DNA from: Clostridium_I sp963725425 | GTDB lineage: Bacteria > Bacillota > Clostridia > Clostridiales > Clostridiaceae | DNA length: 64,000 nucleotides | Assembly (NCBI GenBank): GCA_963725425.1 | Contig: CAVRYJ010000045.1 | Coordinates: forward strand, 62,001-126,000 | Reading direction: 5' to 3' | The notes under the pieces: model-generated | What the model was told of the DNA's origin: nothing | Database searches by the model: none | What the model saw: the letters and a program-made list of their open reading frames with translations, nothing else | Program-made: the position numbers and the translations under genes | Shown here: one piece after another, positions 35,941 to 44,814 of the stretch | How positions within the stretch are numbered: position 1 is the first letter of the stretch | Layout of the letters: the number at the start of each line of letters is the position of its first letter

Positions 35941-37849
35941 TAAGTTCGGAAACTATCCTACAAAAGTAATGATTTTGTATTTCTTGAATAAATCAAAGTC
36001 ATTTCGGAGTTATTTACCAAGACAAACAATTATGAACAAGTATTGCTTAAAAATTAGCATAGCAAAGCTAACCCACAATTAGTAGATTTTAAAAAATATA
36101 TATTATGTTTTGAAGTTAGGCTGTTTTTAAAATTAATTTGTTTATTATAGTAATAATATCAAACTTTGAAACTTTAATTCTTGCATCTAGGTGAACGCTA
36201 ATTGAATGGACGGTAGTCCACCAGGACCATCGCTTTTTACCACGAGAATGAGCTTCTTCCATATTGTAATCATTGAGAATTCTTTTATTAACACGTTCTG
36301 AAGATGTGCGCTTATTCATATCTTCATGCCATTTCTTGCTACCGCGAGGAACAGCAGTAAAAATACGAGAATCCCATTTTGGTTTGGTATAAATAGTTCT
36401 GCCGTAGGCACTTGGCGAACAGTTCTCTTTTGAAGCACAAAATTTAATTTTACCTTTAGCATATGGGCATCTCCACTTATGTCTGTGACGAACTTTATCA
36501 TAATAATCGTATATCATAGGAATTTTACCTATACAAATTGGAGTTCCATTATCATCTACTTTAATTGGTGGTTTATATTTGAAGTTACCTGTACTTTTTT
36601 TATTCAAAGGTATCAAAGCTTTTATATTCCAAGCGAGAAGTAAATCATAAGTAGGATAATTATCATGAGCACCATCACCAAGAAATTTATCAAAACTAAA
36701 ATGTGGGTAAAGCTTTCGTACTTCGGATAAAGCAACAATCGCAGTGACACCATCATTGCGTTGAGCTTGAACTAATCGAAGATATATGGGTAAATCTAAT
36801 TTTAAATTAGGATTATAGACAACTAAAAAATATCCACAATGACCGTAAAACCAAACTTCATGATAACTATCCCAACCATGGCAAGCATCGGGATCAGAAA
36901 ATGTTCGGTGACAATTACAATTATAAATGCCATTGGATACACAATTACATTTTTTTATACCATAATGGCTACCGCCAGTATTAATGCACGTGCCGTCTCC
37001 AGATATGGTAAGATTACTTGTGTCACCTAGGAGACCATCTTTGGCGGATGGTTCCACGGCGACTTTGGCAAAAATTTGTTGAAGCAGCCTTTCGGGCCTA
37101 TTTTCGAAGGATTGACCATTAAGTGCTAAATCAGCAAGTTTTTTAATAATCCCAGGATGGCGTGGTGGCTGTTTCTGGTTTTTACCAAGTTTTTTACGAG
37201 GCTTGGACTTGAATGGATGAAGAGAATTCTGACGTTTTTGAATAGCGTCAGGATTCTCCAACCACAATCTATCGATAAAGTCATAATGACTACCTACACC
37301 AGGAATATGCTTATGAGAAACTCCAATAGCACAACATAAAATAGCGTTAGCTTTTAGAAATGCTACCCATTTAGGGATGCTAGTGTAATGTAGTTCAGAC
37401 ATTAAAATAAAAGAACGAAATATTTCAGGTTGTTGGTTAGAAGGTTTACCTGTAGTTGAAAAATATGGTTTCAATAATGGTTTTAAAACATCTAGGTTAA
37501 AAATATAAAGTTTGGATAAAACTTCAGAATAGAACTCAACAAGGAGCTTGTCGCTCGTATAGAGTGATGAAATATTATCGATAACAAACGATTGATATTC
37601 AGCATGGGAATGCCATATACCTAACATAAAAACACCTCACAAAACATTTATTTGGTAATAGATACCATATTTTCCAGGCTATTTTTTTCTACCAACTTTG
37701 TCAAGGTATATGGTTACAATAAATGCAATATAAAGGGAAAATATCAAAAATTATTTTCGGATTTCAAATAATTTTTTTGGGGGGAAAATAAACTCTCGCC
37801 CCTCTGAAATTTAGATATATCAGGGAACGAGAGTTTCCGAATGAACTTA
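35941..37849 (-). mobile_element. DDE insertion sequence
   Basis: The element of about 1.9 kb has related ends: left TAAGTTCGGAAACTATCC, right (reverse complement) TAAGTTCATTCGGAAACTCT, which agree except for a 3-base gap. It carries one transposase on the minus strand. No target duplication is clear, so the exact borders are approximate. It separates marR and its second operator from the DUF4386 gene. Confidence 0.7.
36116..37627 (-). CDS. DDE transposase
   Basis: The 503-residue protein has an N-terminal DNA-binding part (VLKPLLKPYFSTTGKPSNQQPEIFRSFILMSEL) and a DDE catalytic domain with ISGDGTCINTGGSHYG as the likely first Asp and FLGDGAHDNYPTYDLL as the likely second. A cysteine cluster (KKCNCVSNGIYNCNCH) and a second one near residue 390 (CPYAKGKIKFCASKENC) suggest zinc binding. 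I cannot place it with certainty in a named IS family. The frame is intact. Confidence 0.85.
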   Translation of the reverse strand: MLGIWHSHAEYQSFVIDNISSLYTSDKLLVEFYSEVLSKLYIFNLDVLKPLLKPYFSTTGKPSNQQPEIFRSFILMSELHYTSIPKWVAFLKANAILCCAIGVSHKHIPGVGSHYDFIDRLWLENPDAIQKRQNSLHPFKSKPRKKLGKNQKQPPRHPGIIKKLADLALNGQSFENRPERLLQQIFAKVAVEPSAKDGLLGDTSNLTISGDGTCINTGGSHYGIKKCNCVSNGIYNCNCHRTFSDPDACHGWDSYHEVWFYGHCGYFLVVYNPNLKLDLPIYLRLVQAQRNDGVTAIVALSEVRKLYPHFSFDKFLGDGAHDNYPTYDLLLAWNIKALIPLNKKSTGNFKYKPPIKVDDNGTPICIGKIPMIYDYYDKVRHRHKWRCPYAKGKIKFCASKENCSPSAYGRTIYTKPKWDSRIFTAVPRGSKKWHEDMNKRTSSERVNKRILNDYNMEEAHSRGKKRWSWWTTVHSISVHLDARIKVSKFDIITIINKLILKTA

Positions 37850-37871
37850 TTTATACAAAGGGGGATTTACG

Positions 37872-38558
37872 ATGGATATGATTACATTTTATAGGGTTTC
37901 AGGGTTTTTTATTATTATAGTGGCGTTAGGATTTACTGTTAGTCAAATAGGGATTACTAATGTTTTTAATTATCCTCAAATACTTAGGTCATCTGTTGAT
38001 AACATTTTGAAGAAATTTTATGAGGGAGGAGCTAAACTAAAATTTTTTTGGTTTTGTTTTGTGTTAAGTTCGTTAATGCTTATTCCACTGTCAGCTATAT
38101 TTTATAAAATTCTGAATAGAAATAATACTCCATATATGATTATAGGAGCGACATTTGGTATAGCTTCGGGTATATTTTATGTTATAGGACTTATGAGATG
38201 GGTGTTTTTAGCTGATAACTTATCAAAAGAATATATAAATGAGAATACTACTACTGAAAAGAAAGAAACAATTGAAATTATTTTTAAATCATTCAACATA
38301 TATTGTGGAAACTCGATAGGAGAGACAATGGGTTTTTTATGTATGGGTATATGGATTAGCATAACTGGTATATCAATGATTGGGTCTGGAATTTTTCATC
38401 CGTTGATAGGGGTAGGATTTATTGTTAGCGGTATAGGAATACTTATTGGTCCATTGGAATGGTTGGGTTTTAAATTTTCAAACAAAATTAATAAGATTTC
38501 TATGAAGATGTTAATGGTGCTACTTGTAGTTGTTGGAATAACATTAATAATGTATTAA
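37872..38558 (+). CDS. DUF4386-type membrane protein
   Basis: The 228-residue protein has about six membrane segments, the first being FYRVSGFFIIIVALGFTVSQIG and the last ISMKMLMVLLVVVGITLIMY. The arrangement and the loop YPQILRSSVDNIL resemble DUF4386 proteins, whose function is unknown and which often stand next to MarR or PadR regulators. The RBS AAGGGGG precedes ATG 37872. The IS end lies only 22 bases upstream, so its natural promoter, possibly the MarR operator 2 region, has been separated from it. Confidence 0.75.
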   Translation: MDMITFYRVSGFFIIIVALGFTVSQIGITNVFNYPQILRSSVDNILKKFYEGGAKLKFFWFCFVLSSLMLIPLSAIFYKILNRNNTPYMIIGATFGIASGIFYVIGLMRWVFLADNLSKEYINENTTTEKKETIEIIFKSFNIYCGNSIGETMGFLCMGIWISITGISMIGSGIFHPLIGVGFIVSGIGILIGPLEWLGFKFSNKINKISMKMLMVLLVVVGITLIMY

Positions 38559-38609
38559 TTTAGCCGACTAATAACCCTTTTCTCATTAAAATAAAGTTAT
38601 TCCACGTAA

Positions 38610-38661
38610 GATTAAACACAGAGAACTATGCTCAGGATTAAACACAGAGAACTATGCTCAG
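38610..38661. repeat. Two tandem 26-bp direct repeats
   Basis: GATTAAACACAGAGAACTATG plus CTCAG stands twice head to tail (38610-38635, 38636-38661), followed by a third partial start (GATTAAATG). The area 38559-39133 otherwise holds no gene; one short frame near 38690-38790 (EKFGWIDSKLARANGLGLR) may be a remnant. Confidence 0.7.
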
Positions 38662-39133
38662 GATTAAATGTGGTTGAGCTAGTGCAAAGCTCATTAGAGA
38701 AATTTGGATGGATAGATTCAAAGTTAGCAAGAGCAAACGGGTTAGGGTTAAGATGTCAGAATAAATATCTAAAAATGGATTGATGGAATTTAAACGTAGA
38801 TAATAACTAGATTTATTTTTGCTATGTAGGCATGAAGGTATTTAAAAGTACATTTGTGCCTTTGTTTTTGCATTAGGGTCTAGTACTAAATTGTAGCTTA
38901 AAACTTTATTACCCTATTATGGAAGCTATAAGGACAAAGGTGTATAATATCCGTATGTTTAATTTTTATGTAGATTATTGAGAAACAGATATCTTTCTGC
39001 AAAGGTTATATGCTGATGAATAAACAATGGCAAGAATTAAGTAATAAACTTACAAGTCTTAAAATTATGAAAAACTATTCTAGTTGAGAATGTGAGGTTA
39101 AAATAAAAAATTAATTTAAAGGGAGTGAATGTT

Positions 39134-39402
39134 ATGAGTTTTGATAAATATGCCATAACTTGGGACACTGAAAAAAGAGTTAATAGAGCAAAAATAATTG
39201 CAGAAGAAATAAGTAAGACTATTCAAATAAAGAAACGATATAATGCACTTGAATTTGGTTGTGGGACAGGACTCGTAAGTTTTAATCTTTATGATAAATT
39301 TGAAAGCATAACACTTGTTGATATATCAAAAGGTATGATTGATATGCTGAATTAAAAATTGAAGAACATAAAATTCATAACATAAAAGCTTATAAAAATT
39401 AA
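39134..39402 (+). pseudogene. SAM methyltransferase remnant
   Basis: From ATG 39134 (RBS GGGAGTG) the frame reads MSFDKYAITWDTEKRVNRAK and the SAM-binding motif ALEFGCGTGLVSFNLYDKFESITLVDISKGMIDML, then stops at 39355. The next bases in another frame read IEEHKIHNIKAYKN, the natural continuation, showing a single-base loss near 39353. After that the gene ends abruptly, leaving about 85 of the usual 200 residues. It is a broken class I methyltransferase. Confidence 0.8.
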
Positions 39403-39487
39403 ATTCAAAGAATGTAATTAATAATAGTAGAGGGTTTTAACCAAATAAATTATGAAATAAGATTATCAAAAGAATGAGGTGATAAAA

Positions 39488-40300
39488 ATGTCTGAAATTA
39501 GTTTTAGTTCTAAGGCTGATTTATATGAGCAAAGTGCTTTAGTACAAAAGTCAGCATCTAAGACATTACTTAATTTATTAAAGATTCAAGAACATGAAGA
39601 GGTTCTTGATTTGGGGTGTGGTCCAGGTAATATAACAAAAAAAATTGCATTACTTACCCAAAATAAAGTTTTAGGAGTGGATATTTCAGAAGGTATGATT
39701 AAGGAAGCACTGAGAACAAATAAAAATCTATCTAATGTAAAATATTTACTAAGGAACTCAGAATATTTGGGATTCCAAGAAGAATTCGATGTTATATACT
39801 GCAATTCTGCATTTCAATGGTTCACAAATCCTAAAATAGTTCTGGACGAATGTTTAAAAGCTTTAAAGCCTAATGGAAGAATAGGAATACAAGCTCCTGC
39901 AACTGAATGTTACTGTCCAAATTTTGTTGACGCAGTAAATAAAGTAAGCAATAATTCAACTACAAATAAGATATTTAATAATTTAAACAATCCTTGGTTT
40001 TTCTTAGAAAGTGCTGAAGAATATAGAAGACTATTTGAAAGTTGTGGATTTATAGTAAGCTATGCCGAAATTGTAACAGAACCCAATTTTTATACACCAG
40101 AGCAGGTCTATAAAAATTTTCAGTCTGGAGCAGAAAATGGATATTTAAATCAAGCTTTTTATTCGGTTCCACTAACTGAGATTTATATTGAAGCATTTCG
40201 TAATTTAGTAATGGAAGCATTTAGAAAACAGGTTAATGAAAATGGGATGGTTGATTTAAAGTTTAACAGAATATATTTAACTGCACATAAGGGGGAGTAG
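39488..40300 (+). CDS. Class I SAM-dependent methyltransferase
   Basis: The protein (270 residues from ATG 39488, RBS GAGGTGAT) has a methyltransferase domain with EEVLDLGCGPGNITKKIALL (motif I), VLGVDISEGMIKEA (motif II), FDVIYCNSAFQWF (motif IV) and ALKPNGRIGIQAP (motif VI). It resembles trans-aconitate or juvenile-hormone-type methyltransferases; the acceptor is unknown. It is the only intact gene in a stretch of remnants (38.6-41.0 kb). Confidence 0.85.
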   Translation: MSEISFSSKADLYEQSALVQKSASKTLLNLLKIQEHEEVLDLGCGPGNITKKIALLTQNKVLGVDISEGMIKEALRTNKNLSNVKYLLRNSEYLGFQEEFDVIYCNSAFQWFTNPKIVLDECLKALKPNGRIGIQAPATECYCPNFVDAVNKVSNNSTTNKIFNNLNNPWFFLESAEEYRRLFESCGFIVSYAEIVTEPNFYTPEQVYKNFQSGAENGYLNQAFYSVPLTEIYIEAFRNLVMEAFRKQVNENGMVDLKFNRIYLTAHKGE

Positions 40301-40440
40301 TCAAACCATTAGTAAGAGATATAATTGCAAGAACGTTGATTAGAATAGGTGAGTCTGCAATTCCTGAATTAATTAAAATGATAGAAATTAGTGATAACTT
40401 TGAAATACAAAGATTGGGAGGAAATAGATGCACAAAATAG
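40300..40440 (+). pseudogene. HEAT-repeat-like protein fragment
   Basis: An open frame without its own start reads VKPLVRDIIARTLIRIGESAIPELIKMIEISDNFEIQR to a stop at 40440. The ARTLIRIGESAIPELIKMI stretch looks like one HEAT/PBS-lyase repeat. It begins at the last base of the methyltransferase stop codon and overlaps the pheA-like fragment by 13 bases. It is the C-terminal scrap of a lost gene. Confidence 0.5.
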
Positions 40441-40802
40441 CTACACTTGGACCAGCAGGCACTTTTAGTGAACTTGCAGTAAAAAAATATGAACAACTCA
40501 TTGATAATAATATAGAGATGGTATTTTACCCTAATATAACAAAAGTCTTTAATTCTATAGGGGGAATCATGGATGCTATGGACAAGTCGGGAATGTTATC
40601 AAATATTCTAAATGAATTTTCTGAAATGGGTATTAATTTAACCTCAATAATATCACGCCCAACTAAAAAGGAACTTGGAAAGTATTATTTCTTTATTGAC
40701 ATTGATGGTCATTACCCAGCAAATATAAATATTAAACAAGCAATTGATAAAATTAGAGAGAGTAATTTAGTTAAAGTTATTGGTTCTTATTTTGTAATTT
40801 AG
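40428..40802 (+). pseudogene. Prephenate dehydratase with internal deletion (N-terminus joined to ACT domain)
   Basis: The 124-residue frame starts MHKIATLGPAGTFSELAVKKYEQ, the first strand and helix of prephenate dehydratase. After about residue 45 it jumps to DKSGMLSNILNEFSEMGINLTSIISRPTKKELGKYYFFIDIDGH, which is the regulatory ACT domain from the C-terminus. About 150 residues including the catalytic TxxDT region are missing, without a stop. AGGAGG precedes ATG 40428, so a small ACT protein could still be made. It cannot be an active dehydratase. Confidence 0.85.
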
Positions 40803-40807
40803 GGGTT

Positions 40808-40963
40808 ATTGATTTTAATAGATATGATTTTGGAGAACCATGGGAAGAATTTAATCGAATAGTATTATCAGTTCATGTTAGCATACCTTTTGTCTTAGGA
40901 CAAATTATTGGTTCAAATAATGAAGATGGTGTAGCTTTATGGTTATTAGAACATGCCATATAA
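40808..40963 (+). pseudogene. Short gene fragment, unknown family
   Basis: A frame of 51 codons without start reads IDFNRYDFGEPWEEFNRIVLS and ends HAI at 40963. Codon use is coding-like, but no family is recognised. It is probably another C-terminal scrap in the remnant zone. Confidence 0.35.
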
Positions 40964-41029
40964 TTGGCGTTAGAAATTGAATAGAGTAAAAATTGTTATA
41001 TAATTTAGTTATTGAAAGGAAGACAAACT

Positions 41030-41974
41030 ATGAATAACTTTATGATTGGAATGTATGGTAAATTTGATTATAAAAAATTTGATAGAGATTTTAGAGAAGG
41101 TTTTTATGGGATAGAAGCATGTTTATTTGAAAATGAAAGTGATATAGAAAATTTAGCAAATGAAGCTGAAAGAAAAGGCTTTGAATTAGGTATTCATTTT
41201 CCGTTAAGAGCAGGAATTTCAAAATTAAGAGACCCGCAGTTTTTGTCATTAAATGAAGAGGTGAAAAAGTCCGCCTTTAAACATATTGAAGAAGAGTTGA
41301 TTTATATCAAACAAAAGCAAATTAAACCACAATATGTCCTTTTTCATTACCCTAAGCCAGTTATACTGAAAGAAAATTTTGATATGAGTAACTGGCGATT
41401 TGCAAATAGTAGTGAATATACATTTGAATCCCAGTATTCGTATAATGAATTTAAGAAAAATAGCGAATACCTTTTTCAATGGTTATCAGAGAAAAGTTTT
41501 GAATATAATTTTATTCCTGTATTGGAGTTTGACGCATTAAATAAATATATTTGTGAAGACAATTTTCTTGAAAGTATGTTAGAAAAATATAAAAATATAA
41601 AGATTTGTTTGGATACTGGCAGACTTCATTTGCAACATAAAATAGATTCTGATTTTAATGATATTGAAATTATTAAAAGATTTTCAAAGTATACTGAGGT
41701 GGTACATTTATGGAATTTTAAATTAGGTGGTATTCCTCATTTCCCTGCGTTACCAAATTTAAAAGCAGAAGAAGGATTTGCCATAATTGAGGATTATTTT
41801 AAAATAATTAAAGAAGAAAATAAGAATGTAAAGATAATGTTTGAGCATAGGTCTCATTTAATAAGTGATGAAGAATTAGATAGTTGCTATTCATGGATAA
41901 GCGAGATATTAGGTGATTGTTGCTGCACTGATAGTAGGCATATTGAAGAATTAGTAAAAAAAATGGAGTGGTAA
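41030..41974 (+). CDS. Sugar phosphate isomerase/epimerase-like TIM barrel
   Basis: The protein (314 residues from ATG 41030, RBS AAAGGAAG) fits the AP-endonuclease-2/xylose isomerase-like TIM barrel: GIHFPLRAG early, YVLFHYPKP, FIPVLEFDAL, KICLDTGRLHLQH and VKIMFEHRSHL supply Glu, Asp and His residues that usually bind a divalent metal. The substrate is unknown. It is a single gene between remnants and the converging gatB. Confidence 0.7.
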   Translation: MNNFMIGMYGKFDYKKFDRDFREGFYGIEACLFENESDIENLANEAERKGFELGIHFPLRAGISKLRDPQFLSLNEEVKKSAFKHIEEELIYIKQKQIKPQYVLFHYPKPVILKENFDMSNWRFANSSEYTFESQYSYNEFKKNSEYLFQWLSEKSFEYNFIPVLEFDALNKYICEDNFLESMLEKYKNIKICLDTGRLHLQHKIDSDFNDIEIIKRFSKYTEVVHLWNFKLGGIPHFPALPNLKAEEGFAIIEDYFKIIKEENKNVKIMFEHRSHLISDEELDSCYSWISEILGDCCCTDSRHIEELVKKMEW

Positions 41975-42162
41975 AAATTTAAGGAACAATCAAGAAAATA
42001 ACAAGTCAAAGATTTTGAGGATATTTGCGAAAAGCGGGGGGCAAAATCTTGCTCAAGAGTTATCTATGTAATGGTTATGGAAGGCGTTGCATAACATAAA
42101 TACACCAGAATAGTGAATTGTTATTTTTTTCATGATGCCTAATATAACAGCTCCAAAACCAT

Positions 42163-43593
42163 TTAATATTTTTTTATTTCTTCATTTATTAGTTTATTTA
42201 CAATTTGTGGGTTGGCTTTTCCTTTTGTCTCTTTCATTACTATACCTACAAGGAAACTAAGCACTTTAGTTTTACCGTTTTTATAATCTTCAATAGATTT
42301 AGCATTACTAACTAATACTTTCCGAGCGACATCTAGTATAGCATCTTCATCACTATTTTGTATTAGCCCTTTTTCCGTTACTATTGTTTTAGGTGATTTA
42401 CCTGTGTTAAACATATCTACTATGACTTTTTTACCAATTGTATTTGAAATTGTACCAGCATTAATAAGCTTTATAAGTTCTGCTAATTGTTCTGGGACAA
42501 ATTTCAAATCTTCAACCTTAGCAGCATTTTCCTTCATTATCTTTGAAATATCTCCCATTAGCCAATTTGATACAGACTTAGCATCACCACTAGTTTCTGC
42601 TGCTTTTTCAAAGAAATCTGCCATTGACATTGTAAGAGTTAATACACCAGCATCATATTTGGGAATCTTAAATTGTTCTACAAATCTTTGTTCCTTTTCA
42701 TATGGAAGTTCAGGTATAGTTTGTCTTATTTCTTCAATCCACTTATCATCTATATTTAATGTAACTAGGTCTCCCTCTGGAAAATATCTATAGTCGTTCG
42801 CAAATTCTTTACTTCGCATAACTACAGTAACATTATTTGCATCATCCCATCTTCTTGTATCTTGAAAAAGCTTTTCTCCTGCCTCTATTGCAGCTATTTG
42901 TCTTTTTACTTCATAGTTTATAGCTTTTTCTAATGATTTAAAAGAATTCATATTTTTAATTTCGCTTCTTACACCAAAAATCTTAGAACCCTTTTCCATA
43001 ACAGAAACGTTGGCATCACATCTTAAAGATCCTTCTTCCATTTTACAGTCAGAAACACCTATACAGGAAATAATACTCTTTAATCTTTCAAGGTATTGAA
43101 CTGCTTCATCTGCACTTCTAAGATCTGGTTTTGAAACTATTTCTGTAAGAGGAACACCTGATCTATTAAAATCTACTAAAGTTCCAGCGTTGGTATGTAG
43201 TAGTTTAGCAGCATCCTCTTCAATATGTATTCTTTCTATTGATATTTTCTTTGTACTTCCATCTTCTAATTCTATTTCTATAAATCCATCCCTACAAATA
43301 GGAAGGTCATTCTGTGTTATTTGATAATTTTTAGGACAGTCTGGGTAAAAAATACTTTTTCTATCCATTCTTCCGTACCTGGTAATAGAACAGTTTAAAG
43401 CAAGGCCTGCCTTTATAGCATAGTCTACAACCTTTTTATTTAAATGTGGCAGTGAACCTGGAAGTCCCATACAGACAGGGCAAACGTGAGTATTTGGTTG
43501 TCCTCCAAATTTTGTTGTACATCCACAATATATTTTAGTCTTTGTTGAAAGTTCTGTATGAACCTCTAAACCTATAACAACTTCATATTCCAT
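42163..43593 (-). CDS. gatB: Aspartyl/glutamyl-tRNA amidotransferase subunit B
   Basis: GatB phosphorylates the Asp or Glu on mischarged tRNA and replaces it with an amide, using ammonia delivered by GatA. The 476-residue protein is full length: YEVVIGLEVHTELSTKTKIYCGC opens the kinase fold with the zinc ligands CGC and HVCPVCMGLPG; DCPKNYQITQNDLPIC, HIEEDAAKLLH and DFNRSGVPLTEIVSKPD follow; the C-terminal YqeY-like tail binds tRNA. It starts 14 bases after the gatC-gatA fusion. With its partner lacking an amidase site, its ammonia source is in question. Confidence 0.95.
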   Translation of the reverse strand: MEYEVVIGLEVHTELSTKTKIYCGCTTKFGGQPNTHVCPVCMGLPGSLPHLNKKVVDYAIKAGLALNCSITRYGRMDRKSIFYPDCPKNYQITQNDLPICRDGFIEIELEDGSTKKISIERIHIEEDAAKLLHTNAGTLVDFNRSGVPLTEIVSKPDLRSADEAVQYLERLKSIISCIGVSDCKMEEGSLRCDANVSVMEKGSKIFGVRSEIKNMNSFKSLEKAINYEVKRQIAAIEAGEKLFQDTRRWDDANNVTVVMRSKEFANDYRYFPEGDLVTLNIDDKWIEEIRQTIPELPYEKEQRFVEQFKIPKYDAGVLTLTMSMADFFEKAAETSGDAKSVSNWLMGDISKIMKENAAKVEDLKFVPEQLAELIKLINAGTISNTIGKKVIVDMFNTGKSPKTIVTEKGLIQNSDEDAILDVARKVLVSNAKSIEDYKNGKTKVLSFLVGIVMKETKGKANPQIVNKLINEEIKKY

Positions 43594-43607
43594 TTTACTT
43601 ATCCTCC

Positions 43608-44543
43608 TTAATCAATCACAGCACTTTTTATATGCCATTCTGTTGAAGCTTCATAGCTGTATGCTAAATTAAATAATGTATCTTCTCTAAAATAATTTCC
43701 TATAAATTGAAGTCCGACTGGAAGATTATTTACAAATCCACAAGGCACAGATATTGCGGGTAATCCTGCAATATTTACAGGAACAGTATAAATATCTGAT
43801 AAGTACATTGAAAGGACATCTTTAGTTTTTTCTCCAAATTTAAAAGCAGTAGTTGGCGATGTAGGACAAACTAAGGCATCAAACTCTTTTAGTACTCTAC
43901 CAAAATCTTGTTTAATTAAGTTTCTAACCTTGAGAGCCTTTTTATAGTAAGCATCATAATAACCGGCTGAAAGCACAGAAGTTCCAAGCATTATTCTTCT
44001 TTTTACTTCTTTTCCAAAACCTTCACTTCTAGATTTAAAGTATATATCTATTGCATCTTCAGTTTCTTTAGATCTGTGACCATATTTTATACCATCAAAT
44101 CTAGCAAGGTTTGAAGAGGCCTCTGCAGAAGATATTAAATAGTATGTAGCAAGGGCATATTCAGATAAAGAAAGTGAGCATTCTTTAACTTCAGCACCAC
44201 TATCTCTTAATACTTTAATTGCTTCATCAATTGTTTTTTTTACATCCTCATCTAAGCCTTCACCAAAATATTCTACTGGTATACCAATCTTTCTACCTTT
44301 TAAGTCCTTTGTAAGACTCTTTGTATAATCTTGAACAGGGATATTTACTTCTTCCCTAAATTTATTTTCAATATAATATGGATTTACTATGATTTCCACA
44401 TCGTCTGTGTGCAATTCATTTAATTTTTCCACATATCCAAGTACACTATTTAAATCTCCAATTAAGTTTTCTTTTTCTTCTTTAGAAAAACTTAATCTTG
44501 CTAGTTCTGCAACATATTCAACATCTTTTTTCCAAACTAACAT
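43608..44543 (-). CDS. GatC-GatA fusion lacking the amidase active site
   Basis: Residues 1-70 are GatC (KDVEYVAELARLSFSKEEKE, LNSVLGYVEKLNELHTDDVE, ENKFREEVN). From about residue 72 the sequence is the C-terminal half of GatA (DYTKSLTKDLKGRKIGIPVEYFGEGLDEDVKK to AGLPAISVPCGFVNNLPVGLQFIG). The end of GatC and about the first 230 residues of GatA, with the catalytic Lys and Ser-cisSer-Lys region (GGSSGGSA), are missing without a frameshift. Total 311 residues versus about 95 plus 485 for separate subunits. The fusion could still dock on GatB but cannot hydrolyse glutamine. ATG 44543 has GAGAGGAA upstream. Confidence 0.92.
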   Translation of the reverse strand: MLVWKKDVEYVAELARLSFSKEEKENLIGDLNSVLGYVEKLNELHTDDVEIIVNPYYIENKFREEVNIPVQDYTKSLTKDLKGRKIGIPVEYFGEGLDEDVKKTIDEAIKVLRDSGAEVKECSLSLSEYALATYYLISSAEASSNLARFDGIKYGHRSKETEDAIDIYFKSRSEGFGKEVKRRIMLGTSVLSAGYYDAYYKKALKVRNLIKQDFGRVLKEFDALVCPTSPTTAFKFGEKTKDVLSMYLSDIYTVPVNIAGLPAISVPCGFVNNLPVGLQFIGNYFREDTLFNLAYSYEASTEWHIKSAVID

Positions 44544-44645
44544 ATTATTCCTCTCTTTCTTTTAATATATTTGCAAACTATTCAATAATAAGATGAATTA
44601 TACAACATATTATTGAATATGATATATATATCATATTTAATTTGT

Positions 44646-44733
44646 ATATTAGCATAGCATCATAGGCTTGTCAATAGAAACATGATATTTAAATCATGTT
44701 TCTATTGACCAAAAAAAAATCATCCTTTATAAT
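44646..44733. promoter_or_regulatory. Divergent promoters with a 40-bp palindromic operator
   Basis: The arms GTCAATAGAAACATGAT (44670-44686) and ATCATGTTTCTATTGAC (44693-44709) are a perfect 17+17 inverted repeat with 6-bp centre. Each end carries a -35 box. On the plus strand TTGACC (44705-44710), 17 bases and TATAAT (44728-44733) lead to tetR. On the minus strand TTGACA (44674-44669), 17 bases and TAATAT (44651-44646) lead to gatCA-gatB. One repressor dimer or tetramer here would block both genes. Confidence 0.85.
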
Positions 44734-44814
44734 GAACTTAAACAATGCACAATTATAATACCAGAAGTAGCAGAAAGGTTCATTTATTAATTATGTACAA
44801 AAGGAAGTTATATT

